This document shows, in pieces, positions 25,063 to 33,352 of a stretch of DNA of 45,446 nucleotides. The number at the start of each line of letters is the position of its first letter. Position 1 is the stretch's first letter. This DNA is from Candidatus Gallacutalibacter stercoravium (lineage in GTDB: Bacteria > Bacillota > Clostridia > Oscillospirales > Acutalibacteraceae). The position numbers were made by a program, and so were the translations under genes. A model generated the notes under the pieces. It saw nothing but the letters and a program-made list of their open reading frames with translations, was not told the DNA's origin and did not search any database. The stretch spans positions 1-45,446 of the forward strand of contig DVJE01000050.1 in NCBI GenBank assembly GCA_018716975.1, in the 5' to 3' direction.

Positions 25063-25228
25063 GGCGGCAAATTCCCTCCTCAAGACTGCCGCATACCATT
25101 GGTAGCGGCCCAGTAGCAGCCATTCTTCTCTTTACTGATTGTACCACACTCCGGCAGGGAAGAAAAGTGGCGTTGAAAGAATCAACGCGGTATTTTTTGT
25201 TAAGTTACGAGCGGCTATACCTATGTGC

Positions 25229-25257
25229 TTGACCCAAGAGAAAAAACATGACATAAT
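25229..25257 (+). promoter_or_regulatory. Promoter for zinc-ribbon membrane protein gene
   Basis: TTGACC at 25229-25234 and CATAAT at 25252-25257 are 17 bases apart, each five of six to consensus. It precedes the ATG at 25301 by about 35 bases of leader. Confidence 0.7.
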
Positions 25258-25300
25258 AAGAAAAAATAACGTGGGAACCGTTGTGAAAGGTGGGGGAGAA

Positions 25301-25777
25301 ATGTACTGTGCCAAATGCGGTGCAAGGCTGCCACAAGGGCAAAAAAATACACACCTGTGCGCGCAATGCCGTGCGCAGGCACAAAAGGCGATGCCGCAGG
25401 AGGAATCGCCTAAGCCCGCAGGTTTTTTTACCCTAGCCGCCTATCGCCTGCTGCGTTCCCCCAACCGCTACCGCTGCGTGCTGTTGCTGGCCGCTGTATT
25501 TTCCGTTTCGCTGGTGCTTGGCACAAGCCTTGTGGTGGCCCTGCCTCAAATGATAGAGGAGGCGTTGGAGCTGTGCACGCAAACCCCGGCCCCACCGCAA
25601 ACAGGATTGGCTTGGCGGGACATATGGGCACAGGCGCTGCTGGCGTTGATGTGCGCGGCAGCAGTAGTGGTTAGCTTATGGATCGGATTTAAAATGTTGC
25701 GCATTATTCGCGCTTTTCATAAAAGGAATCGCACTGTTGGGCAGTCGGAAGCCGTCCCCAGCAGAAACAAGAAATAA
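25301..25777 (+). CDS. Zinc-ribbon small membrane protein
   Basis: A 158-residue protein with an N-terminal zinc ribbon (MYCAKCGARLPQGQ...LCAQCRA, cysteines at 3, 6, 20 and 23), a linker, and two membrane helices (about 57-80 and 109-130), ending in a basic tail. The layout, ribbon plus membrane anchor, is common for small uncharacterised Firmicute proteins. The ATG at 25301 has GGGGGAG just upstream; the longer frame to 25139 covers the promoter and is not used. First gene of a short run toward the flavodoxin. Confidence 0.78.
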   Translation: MYCAKCGARLPQGQKNTHLCAQCRAQAQKAMPQEESPKPAGFFTLAAYRLLRSPNRYRCVLLLAAVFSVSLVLGTSLVVALPQMIEEALELCTQTPAPPQTGLAWRDIWAQALLALMCAAAVVVSLWIGFKMLRIIRAFHKRNRTVGQSEAVPSRNKK

Positions 25778-25812
25778 CGCCGCGGCTGCGGCAACGGAAC
25801 GGAGGGGCTTAT

Positions 25813-26241
25813 ATGGGGCTACAGGCCGTATTAGACTATTCCTTATGCCGGGTGTTGGAAGGAGTGGCGGAATGTGTAGCGGCACGTGTTGCCGCAAGGC
25901 AGACCGCTGGGCGGCGTAAGCCACACGGGCAGCTGCTTATTCAGGTAAGGCAGAAAAAGCGCGGTGTGTGGAATGTTAAAATCAGCCGTGCTGGCAACGG
26001 TGATTGGCGTTGCACAGGCGTATCTTGTGGGCCGACAGCGGTTTTTGTGACCACAAAAGCGAAACCGAAACAGCAGAGTGAAGATAAAGCAAGCGGCGGG
26101 GAGCAGGCCGCTTTGCAAACGCCGTCTCCTCTGCTTGTGGAGATAGATGAAAGCGCAAAATGCGCGCCGGCCTATCGGGTGCAGCCGGAGGCGGCCGACG
26201 AAGCGGACGCCTGGGTGCCCTCCTTGCCGGAAGAACGCTAA
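25813..26241 (+). CDS. Hypothetical protein
   Basis: A 142-residue open frame with GGAGGGG five bases before its ATG. The first part is Ala/Arg-rich with a short segment suggesting beta strands (QLLIQVRQKKRGVWNVKIS), the second half is Lys/Glu/Pro-rich and probably disordered. No family or domain recognised. It sits in tandem between the zinc-ribbon gene and the flavodoxin gene, which with the ribosome binding site argues for a real gene; absence of any motif keeps confidence low. Confidence 0.5.
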   Translation: MGLQAVLDYSLCRVLEGVAECVAARVAARQTAGRRKPHGQLLIQVRQKKRGVWNVKISRAGNGDWRCTGVSCGPTAVFVTTKAKPKQQSEDKASGGEQAALQTPSPLLVEIDESAKCAPAYRVQPEAADEADAWVPSLPEER

Positions 26242-26293
26242 AGGATGGGCTGAAAAATAAAATACACGTGAAAGAAAGCGTAGAGATGACGGA

Positions 26294-26836
26294 ATGCAAA
26301 CCTTAATTGTATATTATTCTTTGACGGGAAAAACCCGTTCTGTAGTTACCTCCATGGCTCATTCGCTGAGCGCGGATGTTGCCGAGATTCGCCCCATTGC
26401 AGGCAGTTCCCGCCTGCGCGCCTATACAGTGGGGTTGCTGCGCGCCATGGCGCACCGTTCTACCGATATATTGCCGGTGGAGGCGGATGTTTCAGCATAT
26501 GACTGTATCATTGTGGCAGGACCGGTATGGGGCGGCAACCCTGCGCCGGCATTGTATGATTTTATTCGTGAATATGATTTGGCCGGGCGGCAGACCTATG
26601 GGCTGTTGACCTGCGCCAAAGAGGGCAAGCGGGCGGCTAAGGTGCTGCGCGGCGAGCTGGAAAAAACAGGGGCTACTTGCCGTTCGGTTATTTCGGTGCG
26701 TACGGTGGCGCAAACGCTGGAGGCGTTGAAAAACCAACGGATGTCGTTTGTTTATAATGAAGAGGGCAAGATTGTGCTGCGCGCTTCTAGCGAGCTAGAA
26801 GCGGAGCAAAAGGAATCGCCATCAGAAGAGGAATAA
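26294..26836 (+). CDS. Flavodoxin family protein
   Basis: A 180-residue protein. The N-terminal strand and FMN phosphate loop read LIVYYSLTGKTRSVV (4-18), the T/S-x-T-G-x-T pattern of flavodoxins. IIVAGPVWGGNPAPALYDFI (about 72-91) matches the second FMN-contacting loop with its aromatic residue. Flavodoxins carry one or two electrons in the cytoplasm on FMN. A Glu-rich tail of about 20 residues follows the fold. The ribosome binding site before the ATG at 26294 is weak, which may mean translation is coupled to the upstream gene, 52 bases away. Confidence 0.88.
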   Translation: MQTLIVYYSLTGKTRSVVTSMAHSLSADVAEIRPIAGSSRLRAYTVGLLRAMAHRSTDILPVEADVSAYDCIIVAGPVWGGNPAPALYDFIREYDLAGRQTYGLLTCAKEGKRAAKVLRGELEKTGATCRSVISVRTVAQTLEALKNQRMSFVYNEEGKIVLRASSELEAEQKESPSEEE

Positions 26837-26877
26837 GACGGCAGCGCTGCTTGATTTTGGTATTGTGCAGTTGCGGC

Positions 26878-26907
26878 TTGCTGTTTGTGCATGGAGTATG
26901 GTAAAAT
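26878..26907 (+). promoter_or_regulatory. Promoter for the BTAD regulator
   Basis: TTGCTG at 26878-26883 and TAAAAT at 26902-26907 lie 18 bases apart, with TG at 26899-26900 giving an extended -10. The leader to the ATG at 26996 would be about 80 bases. Confidence 0.55.
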
Positions 26908-26995
26908 GCTTTACGTTATGTCCTGCTGGCGGCCTGCGGGGCGCTAGACGATTTTCCCGGTTTGCGGGGGGCCGGTGGGAAAGGAGTGATTGGCG

Positions 26996-28210
26996 ATGGG
27001 TGTGGATGCTGGCGAACAGTCTTTGCCGATAGAAGTAACAATGCTGGGCTATTTCGCGGTGCGGCGTGGGGATCGCGCCGTTACGGAAGATGACGGCAGA
27101 ACAAAAAAAGTATGGATTTTGATGGAGTATCTGCTGGCTAACCGCCATAGCGATATTTCACAAGATAAATTGATAGAAGTGCTTTGGGAAGACGTTGAAA
27201 AATGCGACGATCCTTATCATGCACTAAAAAACCTGGTGTACCGGGCGCGCAAAATGCTCAGCAGCCTATCGGACGACAAAACGGAGTATATTAAATTTGT
27301 TCGGAATACCTATAGGTGGAACAACGATATCCCCTGCACTGTGGATGTAGAAGAATTTGAGCGGTATTGGAGCGAGGCTTCGGATAAAGAAAAATCAATT
27401 GACGAACGAATTTCTTTATACGAAAAGGCCCTTTCTATTTACGGGGGGGAGTTTTTGCCCAAATCTTCTTATGTCAATTGGGTAATTGCCAAATCGTCTT
27501 ACTATACCAGTATTTACAATGAGTGTGTGCTGCGGGTGTGTTCTTTATTGGCAGACACCAAACGTTTTGAAGAGATGGTTGGCGTTTGTGAAAAAGCGGT
27601 AGTTATTGCTCCGTTTGAGGAACAAATCCATAAATGGCTGATTTATGCCTACATAAATTGCAAAAAGTCCAGTAAGGCAATGGCGCATTACGAGTATGTG
27701 CTCGATTTATTCCAGCGGGAGCTAAACGTGGATCTGTCGGATTCTTTGCGTAACCTGCACAGGGAAATTGTTAACGGCGTTAACGCGGTGGAAACCGATT
27801 TGTCGGTGATTAAACAGGACTTGCAAGAGGTATGCGAAACCAACGGGGCTTTTTATTGCGATTATGAGGTGTTTAAAAATATTTACCGCGTTTTGGCGCG
27901 TTCTATGTTGCGCACCGGTCAGTCTATCCATGTAGGGCTAATTACTCTCACCGATGCCAATGGCGATATGCCGGACGAACGAGATATTAAAAAGGCCAAG
28001 GAGCAGTTGCGTGATTGCGTGGTGTTCAGCCTGCGCAAAGGGGATGCGGTAGCCTCATATAGCGCTTCGCAGTTTATTATCACCCTTCCGCTGACTACCT
28101 TTGAAAATGGACAAATGGTACTGGAGCGCATTGTCAACCGCTTTCGTTCGGTGAATAAAAACCCAAACATTCGAGTGAGCACGCGGCTAAATAATGTGGA
28201 TCCCACTTAA
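26996..28210 (+). CDS. BTAD-type transcriptional regulator with degenerate GGDEF-like C-terminal domain
   Basis: A 404-residue protein. Residues about 12-112 form an OmpR/SARP-like winged helix (EVTMLGYFAVRRGDRAV; SQDKLIEVLWED; ALKNLVYRARKML). Residues 115-262 form the bacterial transcriptional activation domain, a TPR-like helical region. Residues about 283-390 look like a diguanylate cyclase fold (VGLITLTDANGD; LRKGDAVASYSASQFIITLPLTT) but GGDEF is replaced by YSASQF, so cyclase activity is not expected; it may bind a ligand or another protein. The ATG at 26996 has AAGGAG 9 bases upstream. It has its own promoter and a hairpin 150 bases after the stop. Targets are unknown. Confidence 0.82.
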   Translation: MGVDAGEQSLPIEVTMLGYFAVRRGDRAVTEDDGRTKKVWILMEYLLANRHSDISQDKLIEVLWEDVEKCDDPYHALKNLVYRARKMLSSLSDDKTEYIKFVRNTYRWNNDIPCTVDVEEFERYWSEASDKEKSIDERISLYEKALSIYGGEFLPKSSYVNWVIAKSSYYTSIYNECVLRVCSLLADTKRFEEMVGVCEKAVVIAPFEEQIHKWLIYAYINCKKSSKAMAHYEYVLDLFQRELNVDLSDSLRNLHREIVNGVNAVETDLSVIKQDLQEVCETNGAFYCDYEVFKNIYRVLARSMLRTGQSIHVGLITLTDANGDMPDERDIKKAKEQLRDCVVFSLRKGDAVASYSASQFIITLPLTTFENGQMVLERIVNRFRSVNKNPNIRVSTRLNNVDPT

Positions 28211-28361
28211 CACGGGTAAGAGATGGACCGCAATGTTTTGACAAAAAGGCGACATGTATGCGCACGCGAAGCATGGCTTGGGCTCCTGTTTTTTCCGATT
28301 GTTAAGTAAATCAATCGATGGTAAGCTCTTCTACTAATGGTGGGGAGAGCAGATCAAGTAA

Positions 28362-28407
28362 GATGACGGCTTTCCTATCTTGAAAGGGGGAAGCCGTTCC
28401 ATCTTTT
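28362..28407 (+). terminator. Possible terminator of the BTAD gene
   Basis: An imperfect stem pairs GATG-ACGGCTTTCC (from 28362) with GGGGAAGCCGTTCCATC (28387-28403), followed by TTTT. It lies 150 bases downstream of the BTAD stop. Confidence 0.5.
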
Positions 28408-28844
28408 GAAGAGAAAGAATCTTCTAAGGAAGACGCTGCGCAGGAAAATTGGAGTGCTTTAGAATAGTATGGTACTACAAGAAATAGCAAGGCGACCGGT
28501 GCAACATCTGTAGGAAAGCGGGATCGCTGATTACCTTGATCTTACGGCAAGATGTCGGTATTGAGGGCGGATGGTATGATATTACGGTTTATCAGTGGGG
28601 AAACACGCAGGAATAGACGCCGGGCGGCATTGCTTTGGAATAAATTTGTTGCCGGCGGCATAAGATGGTGTTAATAGGATACGCCACAGAAGCCACCGTA
28701 TAAAACCCGCCGAAAGGCGGGTTTCGCTCTATGTTGCCGTGGTAAAAAAGCCGACGGACAAAAAAGCGCGTATTAACAGGCGCTGGTGTCCAGCCCGGCG
28801 GGTAGCGCCAAATCTGCCACTTTGCCATGCATGAGCAACCGTAA
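28408..28844. other. Apparently decayed non-coding stretch
   Basis: Every frame is broken by stops. A GC-rich hairpin with a GAAA loop is present at 28703-28724, with a short T-run only on the minus side. Because a pilT remnant follows directly, this is probably decayed former coding DNA, but I cannot identify other remnants. Confidence 0.4.
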
Positions 28845-29168
28845 TTCCCCTTGAACCAACAGCTGCCAATTAGAGTGCTGCTGCTTATGATGATGCAGGC
28901 AGTGGCGCCTCAACGGCGGATTCCCACCACAGACAGCAGATTAGCGCCGGCGTTTGAGATGATGCTGGCTAACAGCGCCATCTGGAAGATGATACGGGAA
29001 TCAAAGGTGCACCAAATTGACAACGTAATCGCATCCAGTGGAGGCGAAGGTATGGTGACAATGGGTGCAGATTTGCTGCGGTTATTCCGGGCAGGGGCGA
29101 TATCGCGCGAAAATGCCTTCATATGCGCAGCAAACCCGGATGTTTTAACGAGAAAGCTGATAAGCTGA
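28845..29168 (+). pseudogene. Remnant of a PilT-type type IV pilus retraction ATPase (C-terminal end)
   Basis: The frame after a TAA at 28842-28844 encodes about 107 residues resembling the C-terminal domain of PilT/GspE-type ATPases: NQQLPIRVLLLMMMQAV, RRIPTTDSRLAPAFEMML, IREsKVHQIDNVI, GMVTMGADLLRLFRAGAISRE and a final NPDVL. PilT retracts type IV pili by ATP hydrolysis. The nucleotide-binding half with Walker A, the Asp box and Walker B is missing and no trace is seen upstream; there is no ribosome binding site. It is therefore a truncated relic, or less likely a small stand-alone protein starting at TTG 28851. Confidence 0.75.
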
Positions 29169-29236
29169 AAAATTTGCCGATAAATGTTTTTTTAGCGCAT
29201 TTTTTTGCGGTTTGTGACCGGCGTGTGACTGTGTTG

Positions 29237-29245
29237 TGTTACACT
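29237..29245 (+). promoter_or_regulatory. Possible extended -10 promoter
   Basis: TG-T-TACACT at 29237-29245 precedes the gene at 29340. No good -35 box is seen at normal spacing. Confidence 0.35.
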
Positions 29246-29339
29246 TAAAGTGGAGTTATGACGGGGATAACTACCTTAAAAGAGAACCGGCCCAGCATTT
29301 CGCGACACTGAGGATTCCGCCCGCCTATGGAGAATGGTT

Positions 29340-29891
29340 ATGAGAAAAACAAATGCACCAATTCAATCGAGTTTGGCAGACGCGCAAGAGATACTGCAAA
29401 AGGTCTACCGCGTCTATGGATCCTCTGCGCCTAAGGTGACCAGCGTTTCTACTAAAATGGTAATTGAGGTGTATACGTACGATTGCGGTGAAATGTCGGG
29501 TATTTTGCGCAATGCGCTGTTTGGCGGTTTTTTCCCCTTTTCTAGTGCAATGGGCTTGGTGAAATTAATGGAAAGCCTTTATGATGAGCTTGCATTTCCG
29601 CAATCGGCGGTGAATTACCGTAGCTTTTTTACCCGTTCCAGAAAACAACAGAAAAAGGAGCCGATTTCGATGGCCAGCAGAGAAGAACAAAACGAAAAAA
29701 AGACGCTGGGCTCCGGTATTGCAAAATTTATTGTGCATGTGCAGTTTCGTCAGAATGCCACGTGGCAGGGAACCATTCAATGGGTGGATGAAGACCGCGT
29801 GCAGCATTTTAGAAGCACCTTGGAGATGCTGAAGCTGATAGATGAAGCCCTGGATGCTTCGGAAGCGAAAAAGCAACTGAGATTAGAATAG
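29340..29891 (+). CDS. Hypothetical protein with an internal duplicated domain
   Basis: A 183-residue soluble protein. Two halves share a pattern: VIEVYTYDCGEMSGILRN...PFSSAMGLVKLMESLYDEL and FIVHVQFRQNATWQGTIQ...HFRSTLEMLKLIDEALDA, each a strand pair around a G-x-[IL] turn followed by F-x-S-x3-L-x-KL helix. The second half resembles small proteins often seen in gut Clostridia, whose role is unknown to me. A Lys/Glu-rich linker joins them. The ATG at 29340 has GGAG seven bases upstream, better than the ATG at 29334. It is followed by a terminator. No function assigned. Confidence 0.72.
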   Translation: MRKTNAPIQSSLADAQEILQKVYRVYGSSAPKVTSVSTKMVIEVYTYDCGEMSGILRNALFGGFFPFSSAMGLVKLMESLYDELAFPQSAVNYRSFFTRSRKQQKKEPISMASREEQNEKKTLGSGIAKFIVHVQFRQNATWQGTIQWVDEDRVQHFRSTLEMLKLIDEALDASEAKKQLRLE

Positions 29892-29978
29892 CGCCGGCAA
29901 CGTTGCTTCGCCGATAAGAAAAACGTTTGAAGTTTGACGCCTGGTTGTATCGTATATAATAAAACATGTGAAGGTTCG

Positions 29979-30012
29979 GCCCTCTTTCCCAGATGGAAAG
30001 AAGGGCTTTTTT
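29979..30012 (+). terminator. Terminator
   Basis: GCCCT-CTTTCC pairs with GGAAAG-A-AGGGC (one bulged base), followed by six T. It probably ends the transcript of the duplicated-domain gene. A TTGACG/TATAAT pair with only 15-base spacing at 29934-29960 lies just before it and is likely fortuitous. Confidence 0.8.
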
Positions 30013-30014
30013 GC

Positions 30015-30043
30015 TTGCTAGAAATTAAGGGGTGTGGTATAAT
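30015..30043 (+). promoter_or_regulatory. Promoter for the cyclophilin gene
   Basis: TTGCTA at 30015-30020 and TATAAT at 30038-30043 are 17 bases apart, with TGG before the -10 (extended). The leader to 30329 would be about 280 bases and can form hairpins, for example GCAGGCAG with CTGCCTGC around 30131-30162; no known regulatory RNA is recognised. Confidence 0.75.
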
Positions 30044-30328
30044 GTGCGCGAAACTGTCCTGGCTCTCTGTGTTTATCGCCAGGAAACGTTTCGCCTGTAA
30101 ACGGTGCGCTCTGGCTCTGCGTTTGTAAAGGGCAGGCAGAAAAGCGCTATTTGCTGCCTGCTATACAGTGTGCGGTGAGGCCGCCGCTGCTGCTTTACCG
30201 GCTTATATTATTCGTTGTTTATCCGCCGGTTATTTTATCCGGTGGGAAAAATAAAAATATCGTTGTGTCGGCTGGGGGAAGGCCGTTCGCCTTGGGCGAC
30301 GGTTCATACAGTCGGAAAGGAGTGCAGT

Positions 30329-30844
30329 ATGAATCCAATTGTCACCATAGAAACCGGTGCGGGGAAGACGATTAAGGTAGAACTTTACCCAGAAATTGCG
30401 CCCAATACCGTAAATAACTTTATTTCTCTCGTTAACAAAGGGTTTTATGATGGCGTTATTTTCCATCGGGTAATACCAGGTTTTATGATTCAGGGCGGCG
30501 ACCCGCAGGGAATCGGCATCGGCGGCCCGGGCTACAGCATTAAAGGGGAGTTTGAGGCCAACCGTTTTCATAATCCTTTAAAGCACACCCGCGGCGTTAT
30601 TTCTATGGCGCGTTCCCGGCATCCTGACAGCGCAGGTTCCCAGTTCTTTATTATGGTGGCGGATGCGCCTCATCTGGACGGTCAATATGCCGCGTTTGGC
30701 AAGGTGATAGAGGGGATGGAAGAAGCCGATCGCATTGTAAACGCCAAGCGGGACTATAACGACAAGCCCTTGCAGGATGAAGTGATGCGCAAAGTAACGG
30801 TGGAAACGTTTGGCCAGGCCTATGATGAACCGGAGACATTATAA
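30329..30844 (+). CDS. Cyclophilin-type peptidyl-prolyl cis-trans isomerase
   Basis: A 171-residue cytoplasmic cyclophilin that speeds proline isomerisation during protein folding. It has the active-site segments VIFHRVIPGFMIQGGDP (with FHR), GVISMAR, GSQFFIMV and FGKVIEGME. There is no signal peptide. The ATG at 30329 is chosen for AAAGGAG 7 bases upstream; a longer open frame to 30215 runs through the leader. The gene has its own promoter and a large hairpin downstream. Confidence 0.95.
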   Translation: MNPIVTIETGAGKTIKVELYPEIAPNTVNNFISLVNKGFYDGVIFHRVIPGFMIQGGDPQGIGIGGPGYSIKGEFEANRFHNPLKHTRGVISMARSRHPDSAGSQFFIMVADAPHLDGQYAAFGKVIEGMEEADRIVNAKRDYNDKPLQDEVMRKVTVETFGQAYDEPETL

Positions 30845-30861
30845 ACAAGCACCTTGTAAAT

Positions 30862-30956
30862 GAGGGAAGGCGCGGCGGTCGTGTGCCATGCACAAACGAA
30901 TCGCTGGGAGCGTATTTTTGTGCCCTGCTAATTCGCCGCCGCTTTTCCCTCTTTTT
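30862..30956 (+). terminator. Large imperfect hairpin with T-run downstream of the cyclophilin gene
   Basis: GAGGGAA-GGCGCGGCGG (30862-30878) pairs with CCGCCGCTT-TTCCCTC (30936-30951) and is followed by TTTTTG. About 57 bases lie between the arms and can fold into an inner hairpin (GTGCCATGCAC). It is probably the cyclophilin terminator, but the size is unusual. Confidence 0.6.
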
Positions 30957-31059
30957 GTTTGCCTATGGAGCATAGATCTCAATCGCTAAAATACAAAAAG
31001 TATAAAATGTTTTTGTTAATACGAAGAGGCACATAATAGAAAGGATCGGAGGCAAGAGA

Positions 31060-31974
31060 ATGCAGCTTGCTTTGGAGCAGTTGACAAAAAGCTTTGGAGA
31101 AAAGCAGGTGCTAAAGGGAATATCGCTTCAGGCCAACAGCGGCCGCGCGTTGGGGCTCTTGGGCCGCAATGGGGCGGGAAAGACCACAACCATCCGCATT
31201 GTGATGGACGTTTTTCCACCAGATGGGGGCCGGGTGCTGCTGGATGGAACGCCACTGCGCGATACCAAGGTACGCGTAGGCTATTTGCCAGAAGAGCGGG
31301 GGATGTATCCCAAAAAGAAAATATTAGAGCAGCTGGTTTATTTTGGTTGCCTGCGGGGTATGAAATCCGGAGACGCAAAACGCTCAGCCCTGGAAAAGTT
31401 GGAGCGGCTGGGTATGGCGGAATATGCCGGCAAAAAGTTAGAAACGCTTTCTAAGGGCAATCAACAAAAGATTCAGTTGGCGGCCACATTGGTGTGCAAC
31501 CCGGAGATCGTTATTCTAGACGAGCCCTTTTCCGGGTTGGATCCGGTGAACGCTATGTTGCTCAAAGATGTGGTGCATGAGCTGATCCAGGCGGGCAAAA
31601 TTGTGCTGTTTTCCAGCCATCAGATGAATTATATTGAAGAGTTCTGCGATGATATCGCCATTTTAAACGGCGGCGCGATCGTTCTATCGGGGGATCTGCG
31701 CGACATTAAACGTAGCTTTGACCGGCGCCGGATTTTGCTGGATAGCGCTGACGCCGCCGGTATTTGCGCTTTTGTAAAAGAGCGTTGTGCCGCGTTGGTG
31801 GAGCAGGCGTCGCTGACCGAAAAAGGGCAAGCGGATATCCGTTTGAAAAAAGAGGAGGACAAAACCCAGCTGTTGCAGGCGCTGGCGGGCCAATCTTTTG
31901 ATGTGGATGCTTTTCGCGTTTACGAACCCTCGCTCAACGATATCTTTGTGACCTACACGGAGGGCGGTATCTGA
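31060..31974 (+). CDS. ABC transporter ATP-binding protein (NatA/YhaQ-like)
   Basis: A 304-residue ATPase with Walker A GRNGAGKT (35-42), Q-loop region, ABC signature LSKGNQQK, Walker B VILDEPFSGLDP and the switch His in FSSHQ. A C-terminal extension of about 80 residues is typical of the NatA/YhaQ exporter group. It powers the permease encoded next; the TGA stop and the next ATG share one base (31974), so translation is coupled. GGAGG lies upstream of the ATG. The substrate (sodium, antibiotic or peptide in the group) cannot be told. Confidence 0.93.
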   Translation: MQLALEQLTKSFGEKQVLKGISLQANSGRALGLLGRNGAGKTTTIRIVMDVFPPDGGRVLLDGTPLRDTKVRVGYLPEERGMYPKKKILEQLVYFGCLRGMKSGDAKRSALEKLERLGMAEYAGKKLETLSKGNQQKIQLAATLVCNPEIVILDEPFSGLDPVNAMLLKDVVHELIQAGKIVLFSSHQMNYIEEFCDDIAILNGGAIVLSGDLRDIKRSFDRRRILLDSADAAGICAFVKERCAALVEQASLTEKGQADIRLKKEEDKTQLLQALAGQSFDVDAFRVYEPSLNDIFVTYTEGGI

Positions 31975-33209
31975 TGAAACAATTTATGCAAGTGCTCCGG
32001 TTTGAGTTTCTCAATTATGCCAAAAGTAAAGTTTTTATTATCTTAACAGTGCTTATTGTACTGGTGGTGGGGGTTGTGCTTTCTTTTCCGCGCATTACCC
32101 AGCTTATCGGCAGCCAGGAGGAAGAGCAGCCCCCTGCCGACAGGCCGGTGCTTGCTGTGCAGGCGGTGGATAACGCGCAGCAGGCGGTGGATTATTTGGC
32201 GGCCGCTCTGCCGGATTACCAGGTGCAGCCTGTGCAAACGGGGGAAGATGTGAACCAGGGGGTGCGCAACGGCACGTATGAAGCGGCTGTTATTCTTGAC
32301 GCGCCGCTGTCTTACCGTTATGTGACCGTCAGCGTGAGCCTAACGGATACGCTGCCTTCGCGGGTGGATACCGCTATGGCGGAGCTTTACCGGCTGCAAG
32401 CGCTGGAGCAGGCGGGGGTTACCGCCCAGCAGGCCCAAGAGATTCTTACAGCCCAGCCGCAGCAACAGGTGGTTCAGCTGGGCACCGATCAGATGCAGAA
32501 TTTCTTTTATACCTATATCTTAATGCTTTTGCTGTATATGGCGATTATTCTCTACGGCCAGCTGGTGGCCTCCGGCGTGGCGGCGGAGAAAAGCTCCCGT
32601 GCAATGGAACTGCTGATCACCAGCGTGCGCCCCACCAATTTAATTTTCGGCAAAATTATGGGCGCGGGCCTGGCTGGGCTTACCCAGCTGGTGGTAATAT
32701 TGGCCGCCGCCTTCGGTTTTTACAACCTGAACCGCACCTACTGGGAGGGTAACGCCGTTATTGCCTCTATTTTTGATATGCCTTTGGGCATTATGCTTTA
32801 CACGGTGCTGTTTTTTGTGCTGGGCTTTTTCCTATATGCATTCCTGTTCGGCGCGCTGGCATCGTTGGCCGATCGATCAGAGGATGTGAACACCCTGGTG
32901 TTGCCGGCCAACTTTCTGTTTTTGATTGCCTTTTTTGTGGTGTTCTACTCCATGATGAGCGGCGAGGTGGACGCCCCGCTGATGGTGGCCTGTTCGTATA
33001 TTCCCTTTACCTCCCCTATGGCCATGTTTACCCGAATTGCGATAGGCAACCCCCAGGCTTGGGAGATTGTGCTTTCGGTGGCGATCTTAATTTTATCTGT
33101 GTTCGCTGTGGGCAAGCTTTCGGCCGCTATCTACCGCGTGGGTGTGTTGCTGTATGGTAAGCCGCCGCGCATGCGGGAACTGCTGGGCATGCTGCGCGCC
33201 CGCCGGTAA
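31974..33209 (+). CDS. ABC-2 type permease (NatB/YhaP-like)
   Basis: A 411-residue membrane protein. One N-terminal helix (about 16-36), an extracytoplasmic domain (about 40-175) and then about six helices (from about 180 to 385) follow the ABC-2 permease pattern of NatB/YhaP. The segment GVAAEKSSRAMELLITSVRPTNLIFGKIMGAGLAGL is the conserved cytoplasmic coupling region of this family. It pairs with the overlapping ATPase gene; together they form an exporter. A strong bidirectional terminator follows at 33246-33285. Confidence 0.92.
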   Translation: MKQFMQVLRFEFLNYAKSKVFIILTVLIVLVVGVVLSFPRITQLIGSQEEEQPPADRPVLAVQAVDNAQQAVDYLAAALPDYQVQPVQTGEDVNQGVRNGTYEAAVILDAPLSYRYVTVSVSLTDTLPSRVDTAMAELYRLQALEQAGVTAQQAQEILTAQPQQQVVQLGTDQMQNFFYTYILMLLLYMAIILYGQLVASGVAAEKSSRAMELLITSVRPTNLIFGKIMGAGLAGLTQLVVILAAAFGFYNLNRTYWEGNAVIASIFDMPLGIMLYTVLFFVLGFFLYAFLFGALASLADRSEDVNTLVLPANFLFLIAFFVVFYSMMSGEVDAPLMVACSYIPFTSPMAMFTRIAIGNPQAWEIVLSVAILILSVFAVGKLSAAIYRVGVLLYGKPPRMRELLGMLRARR

Positions 33210-33245
33210 TAACGCGCCCAGCGAGGCAGCAGTGGTTTTATAAGC

Positions 33246-33285
33246 AACAGCGCCTGTTCAGCGTTTAAGCTGAACAGGCGCTGTT
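33246..33285. terminator. Bidirectional terminator between the ABC permease and Card1-like genes
   Basis: A perfect stem of 17 pairs (33246-33262 with 33269-33285) with a six-base loop is followed by TTTGTTT on the plus strand. It serves the convergent ABC operon and the Card1-like gene. Confidence 0.88.
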
Positions 33286-33352
33286 TGTTTCGATTCCTTT
33301 TTGTATGGGAAACGGGCGCTTGTATACAATACAAAATCGAGCGGCTTTAGGG

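Noticed and set aside
28787-28930. Minus-strand peptide end (ending in GLDTSAC and TAA) followed by a hairpin at 28703-28724
   Set aside because: It looks like a gene end, but the frame is short, overlaps the clearly PilT-like frame on the other strand and has no start or family match that I can support.
29934-29960. TTGACG/TATAAT promoter driving a tiny RNA that ends at 30012
   Set aside because: Spacing is only 15 bases and the transcript would be mostly the terminator hairpin; the hairpin is better explained as the end of the upstream gene.
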